Source: Campylobacter novaezeelandiae (lineage in GTDB: Bacteria; Campylobacterota; Campylobacteria; Campylobacterales; Campylobacteraceae). Taken from it: a stretch of DNA of 33,489 nucleotides. The notes under the pieces are model-generated. The model was not told the origin of the DNA, searched no databases, and was given only the letters and a program-made list of their open reading frames with translations. The first letter of the stretch is position 1. Each line of letters begins with the position of its first letter. Made by a program: the position numbers and the translations under genes. Of the stretch, positions 11,696 through 19,727 are shown in pieces. The stretch lies in the NCBI RefSeq assembly GCF_004323845.1, contig NZ_QPGR01000016.1, forward strand, positions 1 to 33,489. Direction: 5' to 3'.

Positions 11696-12707
11696 AGATT
11701 TAATTCTTTCAAATTACGATTACTACTTACCTAAAGAACTAATAGCTAATTATCCTGCAAATCCAAAAGAAAATGCTAGACTTTTGGTTTATGAAAGAGC
11801 TAAAAATAAAATTACTCATAGTACTTTTGCAAATCTTGATCTTTTCTTGCCTCCTTGTGCTATATTTTTTAATGATACCAAAGTAATCAAAGCAAGAATT
11901 TTCGGAGAGAAAAAAAGCGGAGCAAAAATAGAACTTTTTTTACACCAACCTCATGAAAACAATGAATTTTTAGTGCAAATTAAAGGACGTGTGAGGGAAA
12001 ATGATATTTTAAATTTTCAAAATAATCTTCAAGCTAAAATTATCAAACTTTTAGAAAATGGGATGCGTAAAGTTTTATTTTATCAAAATGATAAAATCAT
12101 TAATACCTTGACCCTTTATAATATTTTAGACACTATAGGGCATATTCCTTTACCTCCTTACATTAAAAGAGAAGATAAAAAAAGCGATGAAATAGACTAT
12201 CAAAGTGTTTTTGCCAAAAATTTAGGAGCCATTGCAGCCCCAACTGCAAGTTTGCATTTTAGCAAAAATATGCTAGAAGTTTTAAGCAAAAAGCATGAAA
12301 TTTACTATTTAACCCTTCATGTTGGCGCAGGAACCTTTAAAAATGTTGAGTGCGAAAATCTAAAAGATCATAAAATGCATTCTGAATTTTTTAACATAGA
12401 TCAAAATGCGGCTTCCGTAATTAATTCTAAAACTCCCATTTTAGGAGTTGGAACAACAACAACTAGAACAATAGAATATTTTGCAAGAACTCAAAAAATG
12501 AATGGAGAGTGCGATCTTTTTTTACATCCCTTTAATAAACCCATAAGACAAAATTATCTTTTAACAAATTTTCACTTGCCAAAATCTACTCTTATAATGC
12601 TTGTTTCAGCCTTTATTGGTAGAGAAAAATGTTTAGAGCTTTATAAACTTTGCATAGAAAAAAAATACCGCTTTTACTCTTATGGAGATGCAATGTTAAT
12701 TATTTAA
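11688..12707 (+). CDS. queA: tRNA preQ1(34) S-adenosylmethionine ribosyltransferase-isomerase QueA
   Basis: QueA transfers the ribosyl part of SAM to preQ1 at tRNA position 34, giving epoxyqueuosine. I use the ATG at 11688 (339 residues), which puts YDYYLPKELIANYPA near the N-terminus as in the family; GAGG at 11681-11684 is just upstream and ATG 11685 is an alternative. Further landmarks are FNDTKVIKAR (61-70), GHIPLPPYIKR (151-161), HVGAGTF (211-217), GVGTTTTRTIE (253-263) and NFHLPKSTLIMLVSAF (294-309). The start lies inside tatC. The 3' end overlaps the convergent mrdA by 8 bp, each stop being inside the other gene. Confidence 0.95.
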   Translation: MHKDLILSNYDYYLPKELIANYPANPKENARLLVYERAKNKITHSTFANLDLFLPPCAIFFNDTKVIKARIFGEKKSGAKIELFLHQPHENNEFLVQIKGRVRENDILNFQNNLQAKIIKLLENGMRKVLFYQNDKIINTLTLYNILDTIGHIPLPPYIKREDKKSDEIDYQSVFAKNLGAIAAPTASLHFSKNMLEVLSKKHEIYYLTLHVGAGTFKNVECENLKDHKMHSEFFNIDQNAASVINSKTPILGVGTTTTRTIEYFARTQKMNGECDLFLHPFNKPIRQNYLLTNFHLPKSTLIMLVSAFIGREKCLELYKLCIEKKYRFYSYGDAMLII

Positions 12708-14493
12708 AATATCCAAGCTCTATCATCTTTTCATAAATTTTTGCTGTAATAGCTCCTGAAGTAATGCTTCTTCCACCATGTTCTACTAAAATTGTAACAA
12801 TATATTTTGGTTTAGAATATGGCGCATAAGAAGTAAGCCAAGTATGTGATCTTGTATAATATTTTAACTGCTCCTCATTAACCCTGTTCTTATCTGCTTG
12901 AGAAAAACCTATAACTTGTGCTGTTCCTGTCTTGGCTGCTATTTTTATAGGGATATTACTTAAATATCTATAAGCCGTTCCTCCTTGTTCATTAGCCACT
13001 GCATACATAGCTTGTCTAATTAAAGGTAAATTTTCTTTTTCCAAAGGAGTAAAGATATCATGCTCTACCTTGCTAAAAGTTTGATTATTTTCAGTTTTTC
13101 TTAAAAAATGAGGAATTATTTCTTTTCCGCTTGCAAGTTGTGCAGTATATCTAGCAATTTGCATAGGGGTTACTAAAAAATTCCCCTGTCCTATACTTGT
13201 ATTTAAGGTTTCACCTTGATACCAAGGAAGATTAAATTTTTGCATTTTCCATTCACGGCTTGGAACAGTCCCAACAAATTCATTGGGTAAATCTACTCCA
13301 GTTTTTTCACCAAAACCAATGCGTCCTAAAGTTCTTGAAATTCTATCAATTCCTATTTGTAAGCTTCCATTATAAAAATACACATCACAACTTTGCTTAA
13401 TGGCACTTCTTAAATCAACATGTCCGTGTCCGTTTCTATTCCAGCATCTAAAATTTCTTCCTCCAAGTTCTACTTTTCCACTACAAAAAAAATTCGTATT
13501 TGAAGTTATAATCTTAGAATCTAAAAATGATAGTCCCACACCCATTTTTACAACAGATCCAGGAGGATAAAGTCCATTAACAAGCTTATTGGTAAAAGGA
13601 TGATCAAGATTGTTTGAAAGCTCACTCCACTCTTTGATTGAAATTCCTGTTACAAAGGGATTAAGATTATATTCTGGAAAACTTCCAGCAGCTAAAATTT
13701 CGCCACTTGTAGCATCCATTATAATAGCAGCACCAGCATTGTCATTAAAAATCTCGGTTAAAAAACTTTGCAATTTCATATCAATTGTTAATTCAATATC
13801 TTGAGAGACTGGTGCTTTGTAAGATAATTGTTCTATTTCTTTATTTAAAGCATTGACCTTATAAACCCTAGTTCCTTTTTGACCTTGCAAAATATCATTA
13901 TAATATCGCTCAATTCCACTTTTTCCAGTATAACCGGTAAGCTTTGTAATATCATTTTCACTAACATCTTGCAAATTAGCTTTTCCTACATATCCTATAA
14001 TATGAGAGGCTAAGTGATTAAAAGGATAAACCCTTTTTACTGCTGGCTCAATTTTTATATTTTCATTTAAATTAAGCTCAGAAAAATAAGATAACATTTT
14101 CTCATAAGGAACAAAATCTATAACTTTAATAAAATCTTGATTATAATAAGAATCGTTGCGTTTATATGTTCTCTCTAGCATAGTTATATTAAGATCTGGA
14201 AATAAATTCACAAGATTATTTAATTCTTTTTCTAAAATAATTTTATTTGTTTTTTTAAGACTTAAGTAAGGCTTTATGGAGATACTAAATCCTAGATCAT
14301 TGATAGCAAGTAAAGTTCCGTTTCTATCATAAATTTGCCCACGTACTGGAGCTAAATATTCTGTTTTAATTGCATTTTGTTTTGCCATTTCTTCATAATA
14401 AACATTTGATTTTATACTCAAATAATATACACGGCTAAGCAAAAAAACAAAAAACAATATAATAAAAGTTATAACAATTTTTAAGCGTATCAA
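12700..14493 (-). CDS. mrdA: Penicillin-binding protein 2 (elongation transpeptidase)
   Basis: PBP2 is the class B transpeptidase of the rod-elongation complex. The 597 residues have a membrane anchor (about 5-26), the dimerisation domain with RGQIYDRNGTLLA (51-63), and a transpeptidase domain with PPGSVVKM (S313 nucleophile, SxxK), SCD (368-370, the SxN equivalent) and KTG (521-523). SCDVYFY and the LPNE segment (402-405) are PBP2-like rather than PBP3-like. The start is a TTG at 14493 that overlaps the mreD-like stop as TTGA, so initiation is probably coupled. It ends the cbrR operon and runs convergently into queA. Confidence 0.94.
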   Translation of the reverse strand: MIRLKIVITFIILFFVFLLSRVYYLSIKSNVYYEEMAKQNAIKTEYLAPVRGQIYDRNGTLLAINDLGFSISIKPYLSLKKTNKIILEKELNNLVNLFPDLNITMLERTYKRNDSYYNQDFIKVIDFVPYEKMLSYFSELNLNENIKIEPAVKRVYPFNHLASHIIGYVGKANLQDVSENDITKLTGYTGKSGIERYYNDILQGQKGTRVYKVNALNKEIEQLSYKAPVSQDIELTIDMKLQSFLTEIFNDNAGAAIIMDATSGEILAAGSFPEYNLNPFVTGISIKEWSELSNNLDHPFTNKLVNGLYPPGSVVKMGVGLSFLDSKIITSNTNFFCSGKVELGGRNFRCWNRNGHGHVDLRSAIKQSCDVYFYNGSLQIGIDRISRTLGRIGFGEKTGVDLPNEFVGTVPSREWKMQKFNLPWYQGETLNTSIGQGNFLVTPMQIARYTAQLASGKEIIPHFLRKTENNQTFSKVEHDIFTPLEKENLPLIRQAMYAVANEQGGTAYRYLSNIPIKIAAKTGTAQVIGFSQADKNRVNEEQLKYYTRSHTWLTSYAPYSKPKYIVTILVEHGGRSITSGAITAKIYEKMIELGYFK

Positions 14494-14978
14494 ATTTTAT
14501 TCCTAAAAAGAATATAAGCAATAAGGGACTCAATGACCAAAGAATAAAAATATTCTACACCAAAGACCTTTAAATCTGATTTTAAAATATAAGAAAATAT
14601 TAAATCTATTACATAAATAAAACCATAAGCACACAAAACAAAAGTAATAGGTATAAATTTTTCTATTTTTAAATTTGTTTTAATCCAATAAGCAAAAAAA
14701 TAATAAAAAATAAAAAAAGCAATCCAAGAAGAAAATATAAAAAAATTATGAGTTACGTCAGTAAAAAATAAAAAAAACAAACAAAAATACCAACGAAAAT
14801 CAAGATCGTATAAAGTGCGTTCTCTTTGCTCTAATAAAAAAAACATATAACAAAAAAATACCCCATAAAATATAGGCAAATAAATAAAAATAGAACTTAA
14901 AATTTCATAGACTATGAGGATTATAGCTATAAAAATATAATTTAAATTAAGATTCACATTATATACTTGCTTTTTCAT
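14490..14978 (-). CDS. MreD-like integral membrane protein
   Basis: A small hydrophobic protein of 162 residues with about five or six membrane segments (roughly 14-31, 33-50, 63-78, 79-97, 109-134 and 144-160), separated by short charged loops such as EQRERTLYD. Sequence alone gives no catalytic motif. Its length, topology and coupling to the gene for PBP2 (4-nt overlap) suggest a rod-shape MreD role in the elongation machinery; mreB and mreC are not here. It starts with ATG directly before the engB stop codon, no gap. The MreD assignment is inference from position and topology. Confidence 0.65.
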   Translation of the reverse strand: MKKQVYNVNLNLNYIFIAIILIVYEILSSIFIYLPIFYGVFFCYMFFLLEQRERTLYDLDFRWYFCLFFLFFTDVTHNFFIFSSWIAFFIFYYFFAYWIKTNLKIEKFIPITFVLCAYGFIYVIDLIFSYILKSDLKVFGVEYFYSLVIESLIAYILFRNKI

Positions 14979-15569
14979 TTAAAAACCCAACGTTTTTAAA
15001 ATAATGTCTTTTTCAAGCTCTGCTAAACCCTCTTTGTTAGCACTTGAAACCAAATACGCATCTTTAAAATTAACTTTAATTTTACTTTTTTGACTTTGAT
15101 TTAATTTGTCACTTTTGGTAAAAACACGTAAAATTTTTTGATCATTTCTTAAAATAGTTTGTAAATATTGTGAAACATTTAAATCAATTTCTAAATTTGT
15201 ATGTCTTGAATCTATAAGCAAAATAAAAAGCTTTATTGAAGTTCTAAGTCTTAAAAATTCATTTAAATTCTTACTCCATACTTCTTTTGTTTTTTTAGAA
15301 ACCTTTGCATAGCCAAAACCGGGCAAATCAATAAAATAAATATTAAATTTTTCTTTTTCTTTATTACAGAAAACTTCGAAAAAATTAATCAATTGAGTTT
15401 TGCCTGGAGTTGATGAGCTTTTAGCAAGATTTTTTTGCTTGCAAAGAGCATTGATAAGAGAGCTTTTTCCTACATTTGATCTACCCAAAAAAGCAACTTC
15501 ACTAAAATTTGATGGCATAGCATCACTAATACACTCAAAAGAAGAAAGAAATTTGGCCTTATAAATCAT
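14979..15569 (-). CDS. engB: Ribosome biogenesis GTPase EngB/YsxC
   Basis: A 196-residue TrmE-Era-EngA-EngB-family GTPase needed for large ribosomal subunit assembly. G1 is GRSNVGKS (29-36), G2 lies in STPGKTQLINFF (53-64), G3 is DLPGFGYAK (81-89), G4 is TKSD (151-154) and G5 is SSA (175-177). These spacings are diagnostic of EngB. Its ATG overlaps the lptA stop as ATGA, and mreD-like begins right after it. Placement of a ribosome-assembly GTPase between LOS export and cell-shape genes ties envelope growth to translation capacity, at least by co-expression. Confidence 0.95.
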   Translation of the reverse strand: MIYKAKFLSSFECISDAMPSNFSEVAFLGRSNVGKSSLINALCKQKNLAKSSSTPGKTQLINFFEVFCNKEKEKFNIYFIDLPGFGYAKVSKKTKEVWSKNLNEFLRLRTSIKLFILLIDSRHTNLEIDLNVSQYLQTILRNDQKILRVFTKSDKLNQSQKSKIKVNFKDAYLVSSANKEGLAELEKDIILKTLGF

Positions 15570-16030
15570 TTTTGTTCCACATCAAAAACAAAACGAATAG
15601 GATTTTTATTTTTGCTTTCAACAAGATAGGTATTTTTTTTTCTATCAATAACGATTTTATCACCATAAATTTGCTTATTTGTTGTTATTTCATTAATAAT
15701 AGCATTACCATCAATCTCATAAGTATCTTTTACTACATTATAAATAAAACGATCTCCACTACCTTTGTAAATCTTATCCTCTAAATAAATTTCAAATTTA
15801 GCATTTTGCATTGCCTCATATTTTATTGGCTTTTTATTCTTATCCATATAAATAATTAATTTATCTGATTTTAAAATATCTTTTTCTTTTTTTACTTCAA
15901 CATTACCACTTAAAATACTCTTACCTGCGTTCTCATCTAAGTAAAAACTTAAAGCTTTTACTTCAATCTGGGCTGCAAAACAGCAATGAAACATAAACAT
16001 TAAAAGAAAAATTATTTTTCCTGTATCCAT
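15566..16030 (-). CDS. lptA: Periplasmic LOS-transport protein LptA (OstA-like)
   Basis: The 154 residues begin with a signal peptide (about 1-20; FLLMFMFHCCFAA before QIEV), then an OstA/LptA beta-jellyroll: LSGNVEVKKEKDILKSDKLIIYMD (near 38-61) and a second pass with GNAIINEITTNKQIYGDKIVID. LptA bridges the periplasm in lipooligosaccharide export. Its start lies 19 bp inside lptC and its end overlaps engB by 4 bp. The kdsC-lptC-lptA order matches the E. coli Kdo/LPS-export cluster, but lptB does not follow here. Confidence 0.82.
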   Translation of the reverse strand: MDTGKIIFLLMFMFHCCFAAQIEVKALSFYLDENAGKSILSGNVEVKKEKDILKSDKLIIYMDKNKKPIKYEAMQNAKFEIYLEDKIYKGSGDRFIYNVVKDTYEIDGNAIINEITTNKQIYGDKIVIDRKKNTYLVESKNKNPIRFVFDVEQK

Positions 16031-16527
16031 GCTTTAACTCCCTCAATTTGCAATGTTTTTTTCTTCAAATCATAAACTAAAACATTACCATCAATACGAT
16101 TTTTATTTAAAAAAGCTTTAAAACCCACATCAGTACTTATAATTTTTTCATCAGGATTAAATTTTACTTTCTGGCTTAAAATTTTTGTTCCATTTAAATC
16201 AATATAACTAACATTACCTTCAAATACAATTTTATTTTTTTGATTATTTAAAAGTTCTAGAGTATTAGCACTTAAATTAAAATCAAAATTTAAGGTGGTG
16301 AAATAATGAAAAATATCTTTATCATTATAACGTTCCCAAGAATTAGCCTTATAATAAGCCTTTATTGCACTTGAATTTGTTTCATAAATATTTAAATTTT
16401 TTGCTTCCATATTTTTAAAATCTAAAGAATAAGATTTAAGATTTAAGGAGTAAGGATCTTGCAAAGTTAAAATCGTAAAAATAATAGTAAATAAAGCAAT
16501 CAATACTCCAAAAATCTTTATAACCAA
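16012..16527 (-). CDS. lptC: LptC-like LOS export membrane protein
   Basis: The 171-residue protein has one N-terminal membrane helix (about 3-22, IKIFGVLIALFTIIFTILTL) and a periplasmic beta-strand-rich body with KNMEAKNLNIYE and NKNRIDGNVLVYDLKKKTLQ. This is the LptC layout; sequence conservation in LptC is low, and the position between kdsC and lptA carries much of the weight. The start codon is TTG (16527) with a GGGA upstream and lies 10 bp inside kdsC. LptC would dock LptA to the LptBFG transporter in the inner membrane. Confidence 0.75.
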   Translation of the reverse strand: MVIKIFGVLIALFTIIFTILTLQDPYSLNLKSYSLDFKNMEAKNLNIYETNSSAIKAYYKANSWERYNDKDIFHYFTTLNFDFNLSANTLELLNNQKNKIVFEGNVSYIDLNGTKILSQKVKFNPDEKIISTDVGFKAFLNKNRIDGNVLVYDLKKKTLQIEGVKAWIQEK

Positions 16528-17009
16528 AGTTTATCCCAATCTTGTTTCATATTGTTTTTTTCTATAAGAATTTCTATCATTTGTGCTACTGCTGCGTTTC
16601 CACCTTTTTTATCTAAGCAAATATCAACTTTTAAATCTTTATGAGCATCTAAAGGCTTAAAACTTAAAGCAACATGTTCTAAAAGACTTTTATCATTAAA
16701 ATAATCTCCAATAGCAGCACATTTAGAAAAGTCTAAATTTAATTTTTCTAAGATTAGTTTTGCACATTCTAATTTATTTTTAATCCCTTGATATACTAAA
16801 TCAATTTTTAAATCTTTTGCTCTTAGTGTAACACACTCTGAAGTTCTGCCAGTTATAATTGCAATTTTTTTCCCAAGTTTCAACCAAGCTTCAATAGCAG
16901 CTCCATCTTTAACATTAAATTCTTTTATTTCTTTTTTATCTTGAGAGTAGATGATTTTTCCATCTGTTAAACAACCATCTACATCTAAAAAAATTAATTC
17001 TATCATCAT
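16518..17009 (-). CDS. kdsC: 3-deoxy-D-manno-octulosonate 8-phosphate phosphatase KdsC
   Basis: A 163-residue C0-type HAD phosphatase. Motif I is DVDGCLTDG (D9 nucleophile, D11 acid/base), motif II T53 in IITGR, motif III lysine near K78, and motif IV GDYFND (101-106). It has no cap domain and the GRTS segment typical of KdsC. The reaction releases Kdo from Kdo-8-P before activation and addition to lipid A. Two in-frame ATGs (17009 and 17006) begin it; the first shares one base with the rlpA stop. Its linkage to lptC and lptA supports the Kdo role over a generic HAD phosphatase. Confidence 0.9.
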   Translation of the reverse strand: MMIELIFLDVDGCLTDGKIIYSQDKKEIKEFNVKDGAAIEAWLKLGKKIAIITGRTSECVTLRAKDLKIDLVYQGIKNKLECAKLILEKLNLDFSKCAAIGDYFNDKSLLEHVALSFKPLDAHKDLKVDICLDKKGGNAAVAQMIEILIEKNNMKQDWDKLWL

Positions 17010-17842
17010 TATTCTCTTACGACAAAAGCTCCAGCAAAAGCTCCACTTGCAGCAAAATCTCTTGCTTCTTCTTCGCTTCTAAAACCAGTTAAAAATACTC
17101 TGTTTAATCCATCAACAGAACTTTGGCGTATAGTAGAAGAGTAAGATCTATAAGTTTTATATCTTGAAGCTATAGTCTGCGCTCCTTGTAAATTTTTAAA
17201 GGCTCCAATTTGAACCATAAAATTACCACCTTCATAAATTTGACCATTGTTTATAAGCTCTCCACTACTTCCATAATTTGCATTAGAATGGACAATATTA
17301 TTTCCCGAATTTTTACTTCCAAATCCTATAACCTCAAGTCTTACTGGAGCCGTTCCGCTGTGTATCATATCAATTTGCGACGCAGCCCCTTTAGAAAGAT
17401 CTATAATCCTATTTCCGACAAATGGACCTCTATCATTTATCCTTACCACAACTTGACGATTATTATTTAAATTGGTTACTTTTAAAATAGTATTCATTGG
17501 TAATGTTTTATGAGCAGCAGTTAAGGCGTTTTGATCATAAGTTTCTCCATTGGAAGTTTTTTTGCCATGAAAACCAGGTCCATACCAACTAGCTATACCA
17601 TCTGCAGTTTCACCTACTGCTACCACGGTTGGATAATAAGTTTTACCATTGATAGTATAAGGCTTCATTGTTCCTTTTGCGCTTGAAGAACTAGGAGGAG
17701 TTCCTTTAAAATCATTACTTGGATAATAAACTTCAACTTTTCCACCACCTAGTGAACTAAAATTACTAGAACAAGCACTTAAAAATACTAGACCAAAACT
17801 AGCGACTGACAATTTGAGTGTAGTCTTTTTTATTATTTGCAT
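17009..17842 (-). CDS. rlpA: RlpA-family septal/outer-membrane lipoprotein with SPOR domain
   Basis: The 277 residues begin with a lipoprotein signal peptide whose lipobox is LSAC (C24). A low-complexity Gly/Ser linker follows, then a double-psi beta-barrel: GIASWYGPGFHGKKTSNGE (82-100), the H111 region (TAAHKTLP) and RINDRGPF (134-141) with conserved D137, which fits lytic transglycosylase activity. The SPOR domain (about 206-277, starting GGNFMVQIGAFKN) binds denuded septal glycan. AAGGAG about seven bases upstream is a strong ribosome binding site, and the first 44 bases overlap the mltD tail. It acts in the periplasm during cell separation. Confidence 0.92.
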   Translation of the reverse strand: MQIIKKTTLKLSVASFGLVFLSACSSNFSSLGGGKVEVYYPSNDFKGTPPSSSSAKGTMKPYTINGKTYYPTVVAVGETADGIASWYGPGFHGKKTSNGETYDQNALTAAHKTLPMNTILKVTNLNNNRQVVVRINDRGPFVGNRIIDLSKGAASQIDMIHSGTAPVRLEVIGFGSKNSGNNIVHSNANYGSSGELINNGQIYEGGNFMVQIGAFKNLQGAQTIASRYKTYRSYSSTIRQSSVDGLNRVFLTGFRSEEEARDFAASGAFAGAFVVRE

Positions 17843-18923
17843 TATTTTTCTCCTTATTTTTAATAGGTATTATTAATTTTTGATTTACACTTAAATATTT
17901 ATTAATTTTATTCATTTCTTTAATATCATCTACGCTTATATTATAAGTTTTGGCAATCTTATAAAGAGAATCACCTGGTTTTACAACATAAATTTTAGAC
18001 TTAGGAATACTTGTATCCACTTTAGTAAATTTATAAGATTTAAAATTTTTATTAAAAAAAGCCAATTTTTCAAGTGGAATATACATATAATAATCTTTTC
18101 CTGGAGGTGTAAAATTATGTTTAAATTGAGGATTATATTTTTTTAAAGTTGCAAAACTAATATTAGCGCTTTTTGCTAAATCCCTTAAAGCAACTCCAGA
18201 AGGAACATCAACTTTTACAAAAGGATTACTCAAAGAATAATTCATTAAAGAAGCATCTTTTTTTATAAAAAATTCTTCATCGTTAGATAAAAAAGCTAAA
18301 GTAAGAATTTTTCTTATAAAAGTTCTAGTTTCTAAAGAAAGATATTTTTTATCAGGATCAATTAAAACTGCTAAATCATCGCTTTTAGCTTGTCTAATGG
18401 CCTGTCTTAATTTTCCATTACCGCAATTATAAGCAAGTAAAGCTAAATACCATTTTCCAAATTCAGCTTTTAATGATTTTAGATAATTAATAGCCGCATA
18501 AGTTGATTTAACCGGATCCCTTCTTTCGTCCACATAAGCATCAACCCTTAAACCTAAATTTCTAGCCGTTGGTCTCATAAACTGCCAAATACCCACCGCT
18601 TTTGCATCAGAAATACTATGAGTTTTAAGACCTGATTCAACTATAGCCAAATATAAAATTTCTGAAGGGACATTATTTTCAATTAAAATTTCTCGTATCA
18701 TAGGAGTAATATTAGAAAAATTTTTCATTGAATCAAGTAAAACTTGAGAATGCTTATTTTTTAAATCATCTTTAGACTGAATGAAATTTAAATCTTTTAT
18801 AAAAGTAGGATCAATATCTAAATTCCTTAAAACATCTACTTGTTTTTTATAGTATTCTGGAGTATAAATTTGTGCAAAAAGACAATTAAAGGTTATAATA
18901 AAAATAAAAACTATTTTTTTCAT
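17799..18923 (-). CDS. mltD: Membrane-bound lytic murein transglycosylase D-like protein
   Basis: Cleaves the MurNAc-GlcNAc bond of peptidoglycan. The 374 residues begin with a signal peptide (about 1-17) without a convincing lipobox cysteine at the cleavage point. The SLT domain follows: VESGLK with catalytic E96, GIWQFMRPTARNLGL (111-125), DERRDP (132-137) and LAYNCGNGKL (163-172). A LysM-like segment lies near 236-283 and a clear LysM at 311-354 (YVVKPGDSLYKIAKTYNIS). The last 15 codons, after the LysM, are a low-complexity Asn/Lys tail that overlaps rlpA, so the overlap costs no domain. It abuts tatD with no gap. Confidence 0.9.
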   Translation of the reverse strand: MKKIVFIFIITFNCLFAQIYTPEYYKKQVDVLRNLDIDPTFIKDLNFIQSKDDLKNKHSQVLLDSMKNFSNITPMIREILIENNVPSEILYLAIVESGLKTHSISDAKAVGIWQFMRPTARNLGLRVDAYVDERRDPVKSTYAAINYLKSLKAEFGKWYLALLAYNCGNGKLRQAIRQAKSDDLAVLIDPDKKYLSLETRTFIRKILTLAFLSNDEEFFIKKDASLMNYSLSNPFVKVDVPSGVALRDLAKSANISFATLKKYNPQFKHNFTPPGKDYYMYIPLEKLAFFNKNFKSYKFTKVDTSIPKSKIYVVKPGDSLYKIAKTYNISVDDIKEMNKINKYLSVNQKLIIPIKNKEKNNANNKKDYTQIVSR

Positions 18924-19727
18924 TTAATTTTCTTTAAAAAATAAATTTATAGAATTTTGATAACATAATTTTAAAAGCTCTTCATGAGGAATATCCAAAA
19001 TTTCACTCATCTTTTTTCCGACTAACTGTGTTAATAAAGGAGTGTTTCTTTGTCCTCTAAAAGGCTCTGGAGTTAAATAAGGTGCATCTGTTTCTATAAG
19101 AAGCTTATCTTTTGGAATTTTAGGTAAAATTTGAACCAATTTTTTAGCATTTTTAAAAGTTACGATTCCACCGATTCCAAAATAAAAACCCATTTGGGCT
19201 AAATCTAGTAAAAGTTCACTTGCATTAAAACAATGCAAAACTCCTCCATTAAGTTTAGAAGAATACTCTTTTAAAATATTATAAGTATCTTCATTTGCTT
19301 CTCTTGAGTGAATAATAACTGGCTTTTTAAATTCAACAGCCAAATCAAGTTGAGCTATAAATATTTCTTTTTGTTTTTTTTTAATTTCTTCATCTTTGCT
19401 ATTTAAACGATAATAATCAAGTCCACATTCTCCAATAGCAATGCATTTATAGTCTTTTAAAAATTCTCTCAAAGTATACTCATCATAGTGATCTATATCA
19501 TAAGGATGAATTCCAACTGCAAAATAAACTTGTTGGTATTTATGAGCAATTTCTTTTGCACGCTTTAAGTCTTTAATACTGGCACCTGGAATTATAACCT
19601 TGTCAATGCCATTTTTAAAAGAATGATCTAAAACTAGCTCTAAATCTGATAAAAATACATCACTATCTAAATGACAATGGGTATCAATTATCTTTAAATT
19701 ATTGTCAAATTTTAAATCTAAAAACAT
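18924..19727 (-). CDS. tatD: TatD-family metal-dependent DNase
   Basis: A 267-residue TIM-barrel hydrolase with the full metal set: DTHCHLD (15-21, H17 and H19), GECGLDYYR (99-107, E100), IIHSREA (138-144, H140), LHCFNAS (164-170, H165) and ETDAPYLTPEP (212-222, D214). RGQRN shortly after is also typical. TatD enzymes have 3'-5' exonuclease activity on DNA and are not needed for Tat transport. The ATG lies 10 bp inside cbrR, so it is co-translated with the regulator. Confidence 0.92.
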   Translation of the reverse strand: MFLDLKFDNNLKIIDTHCHLDSDVFLSDLELVLDHSFKNGIDKVIIPGASIKDLKRAKEIAHKYQQVYFAVGIHPYDIDHYDEYTLREFLKDYKCIAIGECGLDYYRLNSKDEEIKKKQKEIFIAQLDLAVEFKKPVIIHSREANEDTYNILKEYSSKLNGGVLHCFNASELLLDLAQMGFYFGIGGIVTFKNAKKLVQILPKIPKDKLLIETDAPYLTPEPFRGQRNTPLLTQLVGKKMSEILDIPHEELLKLCYQNSINLFFKEN

